A stretch of DNA of 64,000 nt from Acidimicrobiales bacterium (GCA_030448245.1 JAUJNH010000002.1:237473-301472), one strand, 5' to 3'; shown: positions 8,229 to 16,237, counted from the stretch's first letter. Notes: generated from the sequence alone by a model not told the origin. Program-made: numbers and translations.

Positions 8229-9281
8229 ATGACCATGGTCCTGGCCGCGTTCTCCACCCAGCAGAAGCTCGGCGTGGTCATCGGGGCCGTGCTGGTCCTC
8301 GGCTGGCTCGGCTACCTCATCACCCACCTCATGAAGGCGGGGGCGCCCCCCGGCTCCGAGATCGAGCTGGCCCCGAACCGCAAGCCCTACTTCGACGACG
8401 ACAAGCTCGAGACCAAGAAGCTCGACTCCGCCCTCGGCGTCGCCCTCCTCCTCACCGCGTTCAGCGCCGTCGGCCTCCCCGCGTACTGGGTGATGGAGGC
8501 CGGCCGGCAGACCAACGCCATCAAGGGCTTCGACAACCGGGCGGTGAAGCGGGGTCACTCGCTGTTCCAGCCCACCGACTCGCCCGAGCACGGGGCCCAC
8601 TTCGGCTGCGCCACCTGCCACGGCGCCGATGGCGGCGGCGGTGTCACCAAGTACGTCATCACCGACTTCCTGGGCCGCACCGAGCAGGTCACGTGGGCGG
8701 CGCCGGCGGTCAACACCGTCGCCTACCGTTACTCCACCGAACAGATCCGCTCGATCCTCGTCTTCGGCCGGGCGGGCACCCCGATGCCCGCGTGGGGCAT
8801 CAAGGGCGGCGGCCCCATGAACGACCAGCAGATCGAGGACCTCGTCCAGTACATGCAGACGCCGGTCGAGGACCACGGCCTCAAGATCAGCCTGGAGGGC
8901 GCGAAGGCGCAGGCCCGCCAGAACGCCGAGGGCGAGGCCCGCAAGATGGGCAAGCTCGACGCCAACGGCCAGCCGGTGGTCGACGGCGAGAGCCTGTTCA
9001 ACGGCAACTGTGCCCGCTGCCACACCCGGGGCTTCAGCTTCGACCGGCCCGAGGTCGCCGGCGGCGGCCGCTACGGCCCCAGCCTGCGCGGCGGCGCCAC
9101 CGTCCGCCAATTCCCGGACGTCCAGGAGATGACCGAGTTCATCAAGGAGAGCGCCCAGTACGGCGAGCCGTACGGTGAGGGCGGCATCGGCCACGACGCC
9201 GGCGGCGGCATGCCGTACTTCGGCCAGGTCCTCAGCGACGAGGACATCGTCGCCATCATCGCCTACGAGCGGTCGCTGTAG
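8229..9281 (+). CDS. Diheme membrane cytochrome c
   Basis: Electron acceptor of the Rieske protein and possibly the route to a terminal oxidase. The 350 residues have two predicted helices (about 14-34 and 70-90) and two c-type heme sites, CATCHG (C127-H131) and CARCHT (C261-H265). Each is followed by a Met-containing segment (GTPMPAWGIKGG and GGGMPYFGQVLSD) that could supply the axial ligand. The two-heme plan recalls the diheme QcrC of actinobacterial supercomplexes, but the two N-terminal helices differ. An ATG also occurs two codons in. It is followed 2 bp later by the next membrane protein gene. Confidence 0.9.
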   Translation: MTMVLAAFSTQQKLGVVIGAVLVLGWLGYLITHLMKAGAPPGSEIELAPNRKPYFDDDKLETKKLDSALGVALLLTAFSAVGLPAYWVMEAGRQTNAIKGFDNRAVKRGHSLFQPTDSPEHGAHFGCATCHGADGGGGVTKYVITDFLGRTEQVTWAAPAVNTVAYRYSTEQIRSILVFGRAGTPMPAWGIKGGGPMNDQQIEDLVQYMQTPVEDHGLKISLEGAKAQARQNAEGEARKMGKLDANGQPVVDGESLFNGNCARCHTRGFSFDRPEVAGGGRYGPSLRGGATVRQFPDVQEMTEFIKESAQYGEPYGEGGIGHDAGGGMPYFGQVLSDEDIVAIIAYERSL

Positions 9282-9283
9282 CC

Positions 9284-10164
9284 GTGGGCCTCGCCACCGT
9301 CGCGTCGCTGCTCGCCGAGTTCTCGTGGGACCCCCAGGTCCGGGGGATCGTCATCGTCCTGGCGGCCATCATCGTCTTGCCGGGCAGCGTGTTCCTCATC
9401 ATGGGCACGAACGTCGGTGCCCGCATGGGGTTCCTCGTCGCCGTCGCCGGGCTGTCCGGCTTCTGCGCCATGCTCGGGCTCCTCTGGACCCTCAACGCCG
9501 GCGGCCTGGTCGGCCGCCAGCCGTCGTGGAAGGCAGCCGAGATCGCCATCGGACCGCCGGGCGCCGCCCTCGGCGGGGGCACCGAGGGCCTGCCCGCCCG
9601 GCTGGGCGAGCCGCCCTCCAACGGCTGGCGCGAGCTGCCCCCCGGCGACCCGGTCCGAGGTGACGCCACGGCCGCCGCCGACAAGATGCTGGCCCCCGAC
9701 ACCTCCGAGGCGCCCGAGGGCGAGGAGAAGAAGCCGCCGAAGTTCGCCCCGCCGTACGGTTCGCCGGGCGACTACGTGCAGGTGGCCGCCTACCAGCAGG
9801 GTGGCCGTGAGGCCGGCATCTGGTTCCGCATCCGCAACCACCGCTTCTACAAGCAAGGCCCCTGGTACAACCCGGTCGGCTGGTTCCGGGCGCCGGCCAA
9901 CCGCGTCGTCATCACCGTCCAGAAGACGGCGCCGAAGCTGAACGAGGAAGACCTCACCGAGGAGCCTCGGCCCGACCTGTCGCAGCCGCCGCAGACCCTG
10001 GTCATGGTGCGCGACCGCGGGTCCCTGCGCTTCCCGCCGGCGATGTTCATGCTGTTCTGGCTCGTCGTGTTCGCCGTGACCACCTGGTCGCTGCACCAGC
10101 GCGACAAGGAGATCCTGGCCCGCAAGGCGGGCGGGGGCTGCGCGCCGCCCCCGCCCGCGCCTAG
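9284..10164 (+). CDS. Unknown membrane protein at the end of the cytochrome cluster
   Basis: Not recognised. The protein-like part, about 280 residues, has two N-terminal helices (about 18-36 and 43-66), a Pro/Gly-rich soluble region with PPYGSPGDYVQVAAYQQGG, and a C-terminal helix near residue 255 (FMLFWLVVFAVTTW) ending in a short basic tail. In the sequence as given the frame does not stop there. It runs antiphase through nuoA to 10660, and the translation becomes Arg/Pro/Gly-rich, which is not protein-like. One extra base in the G5/C5 runs near 10130-10155 would bring the TAG at 10162-10164 into frame, so I end the gene there. It is presumably an accessory subunit of the quinol-cytochrome c reductase. 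Confidence 0.65.
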
Positions 10165-10167
10165 GGT
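10162..10167 (+). promoter_or_regulatory. -10 box of nuoA
   Basis: TAGGGT lies 8 nt before the GTG of nuoA and fits the leaderless pattern. It implies that the nuo genes can be transcribed separately from the upstream cytochrome cluster. Confidence 0.4.
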
Positions 10168-10175
10168 CCCGAGCC

Positions 10176-10628
10176 GTGGACGGCTTCCTCCCCGTGGCCA
10201 TCATGCTGGTGCTCGGCATGGTGTTCGCGGCGGCCGGCGCCTTCCTCCCCGGCCTCCTGGCCACCAAGCGGCCCACCCGGGCCAAGGAGGCGCCGTACGA
10301 GTGCGGCATCGTGCCGTCGCACGAACCGGCCGAACGCTTCCCGGTGCGCTTCTACCTCATCGCAATGATCTTCATCATCTTCGACATCGAGATCATCTTC
10401 CTCTACCCGTGGGCCGTGATCTTCGACCGGCTCGACGTGTTCGGCCTCGTCGAGATGGTGATCTTCGCCCTGGCCGTGGTCGTGTCGTTCGGGTACCTGC
10501 TCTCCAACGGAGCCCTCGACTGGGGCCCGGCCAAGGCCAACCGGTCGGTGGCCCCGGCCGCCGTGGCCGAGGGCCGCACCAGCCGGTCGACGGTGCGCAA
10601 GGTGAGCCGGGGCGACCGGGCCGCCTGA
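10176..10628 (+). CDS. nuoA: NADH-quinone oxidoreductase subunit A (complex I, set 1)
   Basis: Small membrane subunit of proton-pumping complex I, at the junction between the peripheral and membrane arms. It has 150 residues and three helices. Family motifs are YECGIVP in the first loop and FDIEIIFLYPWA in the second helix. A basic C-terminal tail of about 35 residues exceeds the usual length. The next complex I gene of this set, nuoB, does not follow directly. It starts 5.76 kb downstream, after a toxin/immunity island. NuoA normally shares a transcript with nuoB, so the separation implies at least two transcription units. Confidence 0.95.
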   Translation: MDGFLPVAIMLVLGMVFAAAGAFLPGLLATKRPTRAKEAPYECGIVPSHEPAERFPVRFYLIAMIFIIFDIEIIFLYPWAVIFDRLDVFGLVEMVIFALAVVVSFGYLLSNGALDWGPAKANRSVAPAAVAEGRTSRSTVRKVSRGDRAA

Positions 10629-10678
10629 GCCGGCACCGCGGAACGCACACGCCGGGCTGAGATCCGCCCCGAACAGCA

Positions 10679-10709
10679 GCGCCGCTCGGGTCGCCGCCGC
10701 CCGCGGCGC
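10679..10709 (+). terminator. Possible hairpin after nuoA
   Basis: Arms GCGCCGC (10679-10685) and GCGGCGC (10703-10709) flank a 17-nt loop in the gap between nuoA and the island. It could terminate nuoA transcription. It is weak in this GC-rich background. Confidence 0.3.
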
Positions 10710-10751
10710 CTGACCGAAACGTCAAACGGCACAAGGTGCCTCGCCGACGGT

Positions 10752-10757
10752 CATACT
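10752..10757 (+). promoter_or_regulatory. -10 box of the toxin/immunity operon
   Basis: CATACT lies 6 nt before the GTG of the first island gene, suggesting a separate leaderless promoter for the island. Confidence 0.45.
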
Positions 10758-10763
10758 CGAGGA

Positions 10764-11771
10764 GTGGCGGTGCGGCGCGGGTCTGTCGGGATCGTGTTCG
10801 CGCTCGTCACCGTCGTCGGAGCGATGGGCTGTGGGCGTGATCGCAGCGACCTCACCGCCCCGGCCCGGGGCACGACGGTGGCTCCCCGGTCGGGAGCCGA
10901 CCTCCGCGACCCGTTCCCGGCGAACGAGCCGGACCTGGCCCGATCGATCCGCTCGTTCTACTTCGAGGTGCTGGCGGCCGCCGACCGGCACCTGGTGGCC
11001 AGCGATGCCGAGGCGGGGGGGTCGGGCCTGGCCGAGCTGGCCGTGCCTGCGGTGGTGGCCACGGTCGAGGCGCAGCGCAGGGCGAACCTGGCCCAAGGCC
11101 AGGGCTTCCAGCGGGTCGTTGAGGCCGTCACCGCCGCCGGCCGGGCCGACGTGGAGGTCGACGGCGCCCGGGCCACCATCCGCGACTGCACGACGGACCT
11201 GCGCACCTTCGTCACCGGGCAGACCGTCACCACCTACGCCACCCGCGTCGTGACGGTGGCGAACCACGGGCGGCGCTACCAGGCGGTCAGCCTCGAGGTG
11301 CCCCACGACGGTTCGATCGGCGCTCCGGGCTACGGCTGCACGACCCCGGCGATGGGGCGCGATGCCGAGCGGACCATGCGCACGGTCCTCACCGAGTTCG
11401 CTGCCGCCCGGCGCCGCCCGGGGGCCGGGTTCCCGGCTGGCCTCGATGCCGTGACCGACGGCCGGCTCCAGGCCGAGCTGCAGGGCTCGCTCGTCGAGCA
11501 GGCGTCCAGGGGGCTCGTCATCACCTCGCCCCAGGAGGTGGCGGTCACGGTGCGCGGGCTCGACCCCCGGATGGTGGGCATCGTGGTCGTCGCCTCGGCC
11601 TGCCTCACCTACCCGCAGGGCCTCGCCGTCCAGCAGGCCGCTGGCGGGGGCCGTCGGGAGATCCTGCCGCCGGGCAGCCGCAGCCGCCTCGACTACGCCG
11701 TGCGCGTCGGCCCCGACGGGCCGCCCGTCGCCGTCACCCAGGTCTCCGAGGAGCTGAGGTCGTCGTGCTGA
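10764..11771 (+). CDS. Putative secreted lipoprotein, first gene of the toxin island
   Basis: Function unknown. The 335 residues begin with a signal sequence ending in VGAMGC, a lipobox-like site that would anchor the mature protein at C23. The rest is soluble, mixed alpha/beta, without recognisable catalytic motifs, and with Cys residues in DCTTDL, GYGCTT and SACLTY that may form disulfides outside the cell. Its last codons overlap the start of the toxin gene by 7 nt, so the two are translationally coupled. That coupling suggests a partner for export, tethering or delivery of the toxin. The GTG at 10764 is supported by the CATACT box 6 nt upstream. Confidence 0.8.
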   Translation: MAVRRGSVGIVFALVTVVGAMGCGRDRSDLTAPARGTTVAPRSGADLRDPFPANEPDLARSIRSFYFEVLAAADRHLVASDAEAGGSGLAELAVPAVVATVEAQRRANLAQGQGFQRVVEAVTAAGRADVEVDGARATIRDCTTDLRTFVTGQTVTTYATRVVTVANHGRRYQAVSLEVPHDGSIGAPGYGCTTPAMGRDAERTMRTVLTEFAAARRRPGAGFPAGLDAVTDGRLQAELQGSLVEQASRGLVITSPQEVAVTVRGLDPRMVGIVVVASACLTYPQGLAVQQAAGGGRREILPPGSRSRLDYAVRVGPDGPPVAVTQVSEELRSSC

Positions 11772-14170
11772 GCCCTTCCCGCCTCTCGACCTCACCCCGC
11801 CTGCTGCGCCTGGTCGTGGCCCTTCTGGTCCTGGCCCCGGTGGTCGCCGGCGTCCCGGTGGCCCGTCCGGCCGCGGCGGCGGAGCCGGCGGCGTGTGACG
11901 CCAACGGCGACGGGGTGAGCTCGGGCGTGGTCGGCGAGGTCTTCTCCAACGGGTCGGACGAAGCGGCCCGCCGGCTCGAGGCGGACACGGGGCGGGTCCT
12001 GGACTCTGCGCCTCGGGCGCACCGGTACCGGGTGGCGGTGTGCGTCGAGCAGGTCGACGACGGGAATCCGGCCACCGACGACCGCCGGGTGTCCGTGACC
12101 AAGGAACCGGTGCTCGAGCTGAGGCCCGAGGCGGCGGCGGAGGAGCGTTCGGCCCTGTCGAGCGCGGTGGACGACCTGAAGCCGCTGCTGTACCGGCCGG
12201 GGCCGAGGACCTCCCCTTCGGTGCTCGGGGTGCAGGTGATCGGGCTGGAGATGTGGCTGGCCGTCGACCCGGCGACGTGGGTGCCGCTCACGGCGACGGC
12301 CGGGGCGGGCGACGTGGACGTGACCGCGACGGCGACGCCGTCCAAGATGGTGTTCGAGTTCAGTGACGGCGTGGTGCGCGTGTGCGACGGCCCGGGCGTG
12401 CAGTACTCGCCGGGAGCGCCGGGACCGGCACCGTGCGGCCGGGAGTTCCAGCGGACCAGCGACGTGCAGCCGGTGAGCATGGCGGTCAGCATCGAGTACG
12501 CCATCTCGTGGACGTCGACCATCGGCGGCAAGGGGACGCTGGTCCAGCGGGGCGAGCCGAACCGCTACGAGCTGGTGGTCGGCGAGGTGCAGACCTATCT
12601 CACCGACGGGCGGCGGGGCGCCGACCCGGCGGTGCCGGCGCCGCCGCTGCCGGAGTCGTCCCAGCCCGCCGACGATGACGACTGCTCGTGGGACACGCCG
12701 TTCGACTGCTCGCCCTCCGACATCGTGGACGGGTTCACCGACCTCGCCGCCGACGCGGCGTGGGCGGCGCTGCCCGAGCCGGTGAAGGACGCGCTGCAGA
12801 TGGTGATGGACTTCCTCAAGGGCTGTGCCCGGTTCGTCGGTGACGTGCTCGGCAGCATCCAGAAGGTCTTCGCCGAGATGGGCCAGCTCATCACCGACAC
12901 CCAGGGCTTCATCGAGGAGAAGCTGAACCTGGCGCGCTCGATGTTCGAGGCGATCAAGACCGACGCACCGGGGTTCGCGAGGGAGTTCCTCGACGAGACG
13001 TTCGAGCTGGACCTGCTGGACCGCAACCCGGCGGAGTGGGCGGGCAAGATCGGGTGCGAGCTGGCCGTCGGCATCCTCACCGGCGGCGCGGCGGCGGGCG
13101 CCCGGTTCACCAAGGCGTTCGGCGACGTCACCAGCTTCATGCGCCGAGTCGCCGACTGGCTCCGCCGCCGGGACGGCGACGGCGGCGACGGCAGGGACGG
13201 AGACGACAACGGCGGGACCGCCTGCCCGGTCTCGTCGTTCCCGAGCGGGACCCTCGTCCTGCTGGCCGACGGGGACCGGCGGCCGATCGAGGCGGTCCAC
13301 CCCGGCGACCTCGTGCTCGCCTTCGACTCCGGCGGCGGGACGTGGGCGCCGCGGCCGGTGCTGGCCCAGTGGTCGTACCTGGACACCGACGAGATGGCCA
13401 CCGTGCGGCTGGCCGACGGGTCGGCGGTCTCGTCCACCGACCACCACCGGTTCTGGAGCGGCACCCGCAGCCGGTTCACCGAGGCCGACCGGCTCGCACC
13501 GGGCGAGCGGCTCACCACCCCGGCCGGCCCGGTCAGCGTCGACTCGGTCTCGGTGTGGCCGTCCGGTCCCACCCGGGTGTGGGAGCTCACCGTCGCCGTC
13601 GACCACACCTTCGCCGTGCTCGCCGGCCCCCACGCCCTCGCCGTCCACAACCGCTGCGACGCCCCGCCGTCCCCGGACGCCATCGACGACGCCCTCACCG
13701 GCGCCCCCGACCTCGAGGGCATCACCCGGGCCGACGTCGAGGACGCCTGGAGCCGCTACACCGGCACCGACGACCCCGCCTCACTGCCGCAGGACATCGG
13801 GGCCCGGCGGATGTCGAACGACGGCAACGCCTACGAGACCCAGGTGCGGAACGCCTACAACCTGACGAAGAACAACGAGGCCTTCCCGCCCGGCGGCACC
13901 CCCCAGTTCATCCCCGACGCCGTCCCCAAAAAGGCGCCGCTGCACTTCGCAGAGGTCAAGCGCTACGAGACCACCCCACTCCAGCCGTCAAGCAACGCCG
14001 GCGACCAGATCCGCTACCTGCAGCAGTGGGCACGCGACAATCCGGGCCAGACCCCCAAGTTCGACCTGTACATCTCGAATCAGGACATGATCAGCGACTC
14101 GTTCCAGGACCTCATCGATGAAGCTGGTGAGAAGGTCGACATCACCGTCACGGAGATTCGGCCGGCGTGA
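11765..14170 (+). CDS. Polymorphic toxin: Sec signal, HINT domain and PD-(D/E)xK-like tip
   Basis: Predicted secreted contact toxin of 801 residues. Order: signal peptide (1 to about 37, ending in an alanine stretch), an unknown extracellular region to about 300, a helical pre-toxin region to about 460 (LDRNPAEWAGKIGCELAVGI), a charged linker, a HINT domain (487-631), and a variable C-terminal tip (632-801). HINT features are C487, GTLVLLADGDRRPIEAVHPGD, TDHHRFW, DHTFAVLAG and the closing VHNRC. The tip carries D718 in FIPDAV and E730-V-K732, a D-x11-E-x-K arrangement typical of restriction-endonuclease-fold nucleases. HINT self-cleavage would release the tip. No Rhs or WXG secretion module is seen. 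Its stop overlaps the immunity gene as GTGA. The toxin assignment is by architecture; nuclease activity is inferred. Confidence 0.82.
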   Translation: MLSPSRLSTSPRLLRLVVALLVLAPVVAGVPVARPAAAAEPAACDANGDGVSSGVVGEVFSNGSDEAARRLEADTGRVLDSAPRAHRYRVAVCVEQVDDGNPATDDRRVSVTKEPVLELRPEAAAEERSALSSAVDDLKPLLYRPGPRTSPSVLGVQVIGLEMWLAVDPATWVPLTATAGAGDVDVTATATPSKMVFEFSDGVVRVCDGPGVQYSPGAPGPAPCGREFQRTSDVQPVSMAVSIEYAISWTSTIGGKGTLVQRGEPNRYELVVGEVQTYLTDGRRGADPAVPAPPLPESSQPADDDDCSWDTPFDCSPSDIVDGFTDLAADAAWAALPEPVKDALQMVMDFLKGCARFVGDVLGSIQKVFAEMGQLITDTQGFIEEKLNLARSMFEAIKTDAPGFAREFLDETFELDLLDRNPAEWAGKIGCELAVGILTGGAAAGARFTKAFGDVTSFMRRVADWLRRRDGDGGDGRDGDDNGGTACPVSSFPSGTLVLLADGDRRPIEAVHPGDLVLAFDSGGGTWAPRPVLAQWSYLDTDEMATVRLADGSAVSSTDHHRFWSGTRSRFTEADRLAPGERLTTPAGPVSVDSVSVWPSGPTRVWELTVAVDHTFAVLAGPHALAVHNRCDAPPSPDAIDDALTGAPDLEGITRADVEDAWSRYTGTDDPASLPQDIGARRMSNDGNAYETQVRNAYNLTKNNEAFPPGGTPQFIPDAVPKKAPLHFAEVKRYETTPLQPSSNAGDQIRYLQQWARDNPGQTPKFDLYISNQDMISDSFQDLIDEAGEKVDITVTEIRPA

Positions 14171-15012
14171 CCACTCAGCGGGTGCGGCTCCACGCCCTCC
14201 TCCGGCTGCTGCCAGGGCTGCCGCACCGGTCGGTGCTGGTCCCGGTGGTCGAGCGGGTGCTGGCCAACGAGCGGCCCCCGGTGGTGTTCACCAGCCTCGA
14301 GGACGGAGGCCAGAAGGTGCCGGCGGAGGGCACGGCCGAGTACGTGGTCGATGCCTTTGAGGCCTACCAGCATGGGGCGTTCGGGGTCGTGGCCAAGGGT
14401 CCGGCGACCGGGCGGAGGAACACGATGGTGATCACACCCGAGGAGTGGGCGGGCCCGGTCCAGGGCGGGTTGTCGTTCAACTGGGAGCTCGACCCGTCCC
14501 TCACCGAGGGGCTCGTCGACCTGCTGGCTGATCTGTCGGTCCTGCTCTGCGCCCCCCTGGCCGTGCTGTCCCACCGGGGCGGGGTGCTGGACCCCGTCGG
14601 CTGGAGCGCGCGGGTGAAAGCGCACACCAAGGCGATCCGGGCCGACCCGCAGGGCGACGGGCGATACGGCCTGTACCGGGGGTTGTCGGGGGTGGCCCAC
14701 CGGATGGTGCTGGGCGAGGAGCTGGTGGCCATGTTCGGCGAGGACCGGCTGGGGTCGCTGCCGGGGTCCATAGCCCAGCGGCACCGGACGGGCCGCTGGG
14801 TCCTGTCGACGACGGAGGACCTGCTGGCCTGGACCGACGACCGGTGGTGCCCGGAGGAGGCGGCGGTGATCGAGGCGCTCGGCCCGGAGCACTTCTTCGA
14901 CCCGCAGACCGGGCGGCTGCCGACCGTGGCCCCGGAGGTGCCCGAGGTGGCCCCCTACCGGTGCACCGTCGTGGACCCCACCACCCGAGAGCCGGTCGAG
15001 CTGAACGGATGA
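14167..15012 (+). CDS. Probable immunity protein 1
   Basis: Cytoplasmic protein of 281 residues, without signal peptide or membrane helix, from no family I can name. It directly follows the toxin with a GTGA start/stop overlap, the classic position of the cognate immunity gene. It has a paralogue at 15307, and their last third is almost identical (PGSIAQRHRTGRWVLST, WCPEEAAVIEALGPEHFF). Divergence is concentrated in the first 180 residues. This suggests the N-terminal part gives specificity for a particular toxin tip and the C-terminal part is a shared scaffold. Immunity function is inferred from position and duplication. Confidence 0.75.
   Translation: MTTQRVRLHALLRLLPGLPHRSVLVPVVERVLANERPPVVFTSLEDGGQKVPAEGTAEYVVDAFEAYQHGAFGVVAKGPATGRRNTMVITPEEWAGPVQGGLSFNWELDPSLTEGLVDLLADLSVLLCAPLAVLSHRGGVLDPVGWSARVKAHTKAIRADPQGDGRYGLYRGLSGVAHRMVLGEELVAMFGEDRLGSLPGSIAQRHRTGRWVLSTTEDLLAWTDDRWCPEEAAVIEALGPEHFFDPQTGRLPTVAPEVPEVAPYRCTVVDPTTREPVELNG
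14731..14979 (+). repeat. 249-bp perfect direct repeat, copy 1
   Basis: Identical base for base to 15874-16122, with an offset of 1143. It lies inside the 3' part of immunity gene 1. Flanking regions of the two genes differ clearly, so the identity looks recently homogenised. Confidence 0.95.
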
Positions 15013-15067
15013 GGCGACCGCCCGGGTCCAGTGCCTCCACGGCCTGCCAACACGGGTCGTTCGAGTC

Positions 15068-15310
15068 GTGGCCAAAGGGGGGAAGCTCGCTGCGGTCAAG
15101 CGCTGCGAGACCACCCCGCTCCCGCCGAACGGCAACGCCGGCGACCAGATCCGTTACCTGGAGCAGTGGGCGATCGACAACCCGGGTCAGACGCCCAGGT
15201 TCGACCTCTACATCTCCAACCAGGACATGATCAGCCCGTCGTTCCAGGACCTCATCGATGATGCCGGGAGGGACGTCGCCATCACCGTCATCGAGGTGCG
15301 GCCGGCGTGA
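15068..15310 (+). pseudogene. Orphan toxin C-terminal tip, degenerate
   Basis: An 80-codon fragment matching the last 75 residues of the toxin (for example NAGDQIRYLEQWAIDNPGQT, FDLYISNQDMIS, SFQDLIDDAG). It lacks the HINT domain, the signal peptide and the part holding the catalytic Asp. Where the intact toxin has E730-V-K732 it has A-V-K, so the predicted nuclease site is lost. It starts with a GTG and ends in a GTGA overlap with the second immunity gene, mirroring the intact toxin. This is the layout of a stored tip cassette that can recombine onto the full toxin or remain as a relic of duplication. Confidence 0.75.
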
Positions 15311-16155
15311 CCGAACCCCGGCTGCGGCTCCACGCCCTCCTCGAGCTGCTGCCCGGGGTCCCGCACCGGTCGGTGCTGGTCCCGGTGATCGAGCGGGTCC
15401 TGGCCAACGAAAGGCCTCACGTGGTGTTCATCAAGCTGGACGACGGGGGCCGGACGGTGCCGGCTGTGGGCACGGCCGAGGCGGTGGTCGACGCCTTTGC
15501 GGCCTACCAGCACGGACCCTTCGGGGTGGTGGCCAAGGGGCCGGCCACTCGGCCGAGGAACACGATGGTGATCGGCGCCAACAACCGGGCGGGCCCGGTG
15601 CAGGGCGGGCTGTCGTTCACCTGGGAGCTCGACCCGTCCCTGACCGACGGTTTCGTCGAGCTGCTGGCCGACCTGTCGGTGCTGCTCAGTGCCCCCTTGG
15701 CCGTGGTGTCCCACCAGGGCGACGTGATCGACCCGGCCGGCTGGGAGTCGCGCGTGTACCGGCACATCGAGGCGGTCCACGCAGCCCCCCCGACGGGCGA
15801 CGTCCGCTACGGGCTGTACCGGGGGCTTGCGGGGGTGGCCCACCGGATGGTGCTGGGCGAGGAGCTGGTGGCGATGTTCGGCGAGGACCGGCTGGGGTCG
15901 CTGCCGGGGTCCATAGCCCAGCGGCACCGGACGGGCCGCTGGGTCCTGTCGACGACGGAGGACCTGCTGGCCTGGACCGACGACCGGTGGTGCCCGGAGG
16001 AGGCGGCGGTGATCGAGGCGCTCGGCCCGGAGCACTTCTTCGACCCGCAGACCGGGCGGCTGCCGACCGTGGCCCCGGAGGTGCCCGAGGTGGCCCCCTA
16101 CCGGTGCACCGTCGTGGACCCCGAAACCCGAGAGCCGGTCGAGCTGCACGCGTGA
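15307..16155 (+). CDS. Probable immunity protein 2
   Basis: A 282-residue paralogue of the immunity protein at 14167, same length and same GTGA coupling, here to the orphan toxin tip. The N-terminal two thirds differ at many positions (FIKLDDGGRTVPAVG against FTSLEDGGQKVPAEG). The last 110 residues match except at a few sites. Keeping an intact immunity gene beside a dead tip fits protection against related strains that carry the corresponding active toxin. The family is not recognised. Confidence 0.75.
   Translation: MTEPRLRLHALLELLPGVPHRSVLVPVIERVLANERPHVVFIKLDDGGRTVPAVGTAEAVVDAFAAYQHGPFGVVAKGPATRPRNTMVIGANNRAGPVQGGLSFTWELDPSLTDGFVELLADLSVLLSAPLAVVSHQGDVIDPAGWESRVYRHIEAVHAAPPTGDVRYGLYRGLAGVAHRMVLGEELVAMFGEDRLGSLPGSIAQRHRTGRWVLSTTEDLLAWTDDRWCPEEAAVIEALGPEHFFDPQTGRLPTVAPEVPEVAPYRCTVVDPETREPVELHA
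15874..16122 (+). repeat. 249-bp perfect direct repeat, copy 2
   Basis: Second copy of the identical segment, in the 3' part of immunity gene 2; see 14731-14979. Confidence 0.95.
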
Positions 16156-16182
16156 GGCGGCGGACCCGCGCGCCCGGCAGGA

Positions 16183-16237
16183 CGACCGGCAGGGTCCCGC
16201 TCCGCAACCTGCCCACGACCAGCAGCCCTGCCGGTCG
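16183..16237. repeat. 12-bp perfect inverted repeat at the island's right end
   Basis: CGACCGGCAGGG at 16183-16194 and its exact complement CCCTGCCGGTCG at 16226-16237 flank a 31-nt spacer, just after the second immunity gene. It could be a terminator for the island or a recombination scar. No matching copy was found at the left end. Confidence 0.5.

Noticed and set aside
6465-9194. Minus-strand open frame of about 900 codons opposite cytochrome b, Rieske and cytochrome c
   Set aside because: The plus-strand genes have heme, Rieske and membrane motifs; the antisense product is Leu/Gly/Asp/Arg-rich without motifs, a shadow of biased codon use.
12595-13725. Minus-strand frame of 376 codons opposite the toxin gene, as an antitoxin
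   Set aside because: Ser/Arg/Pro-rich, no start site or motif, and fully explained as the complement of the toxin coding sequence.
15013-15067. A separate gene between immunity 1 and the orphan tip
   Set aside because: Only 55 bp, no start with a ribosome binding site, and no residues matching the toxin's HINT region.
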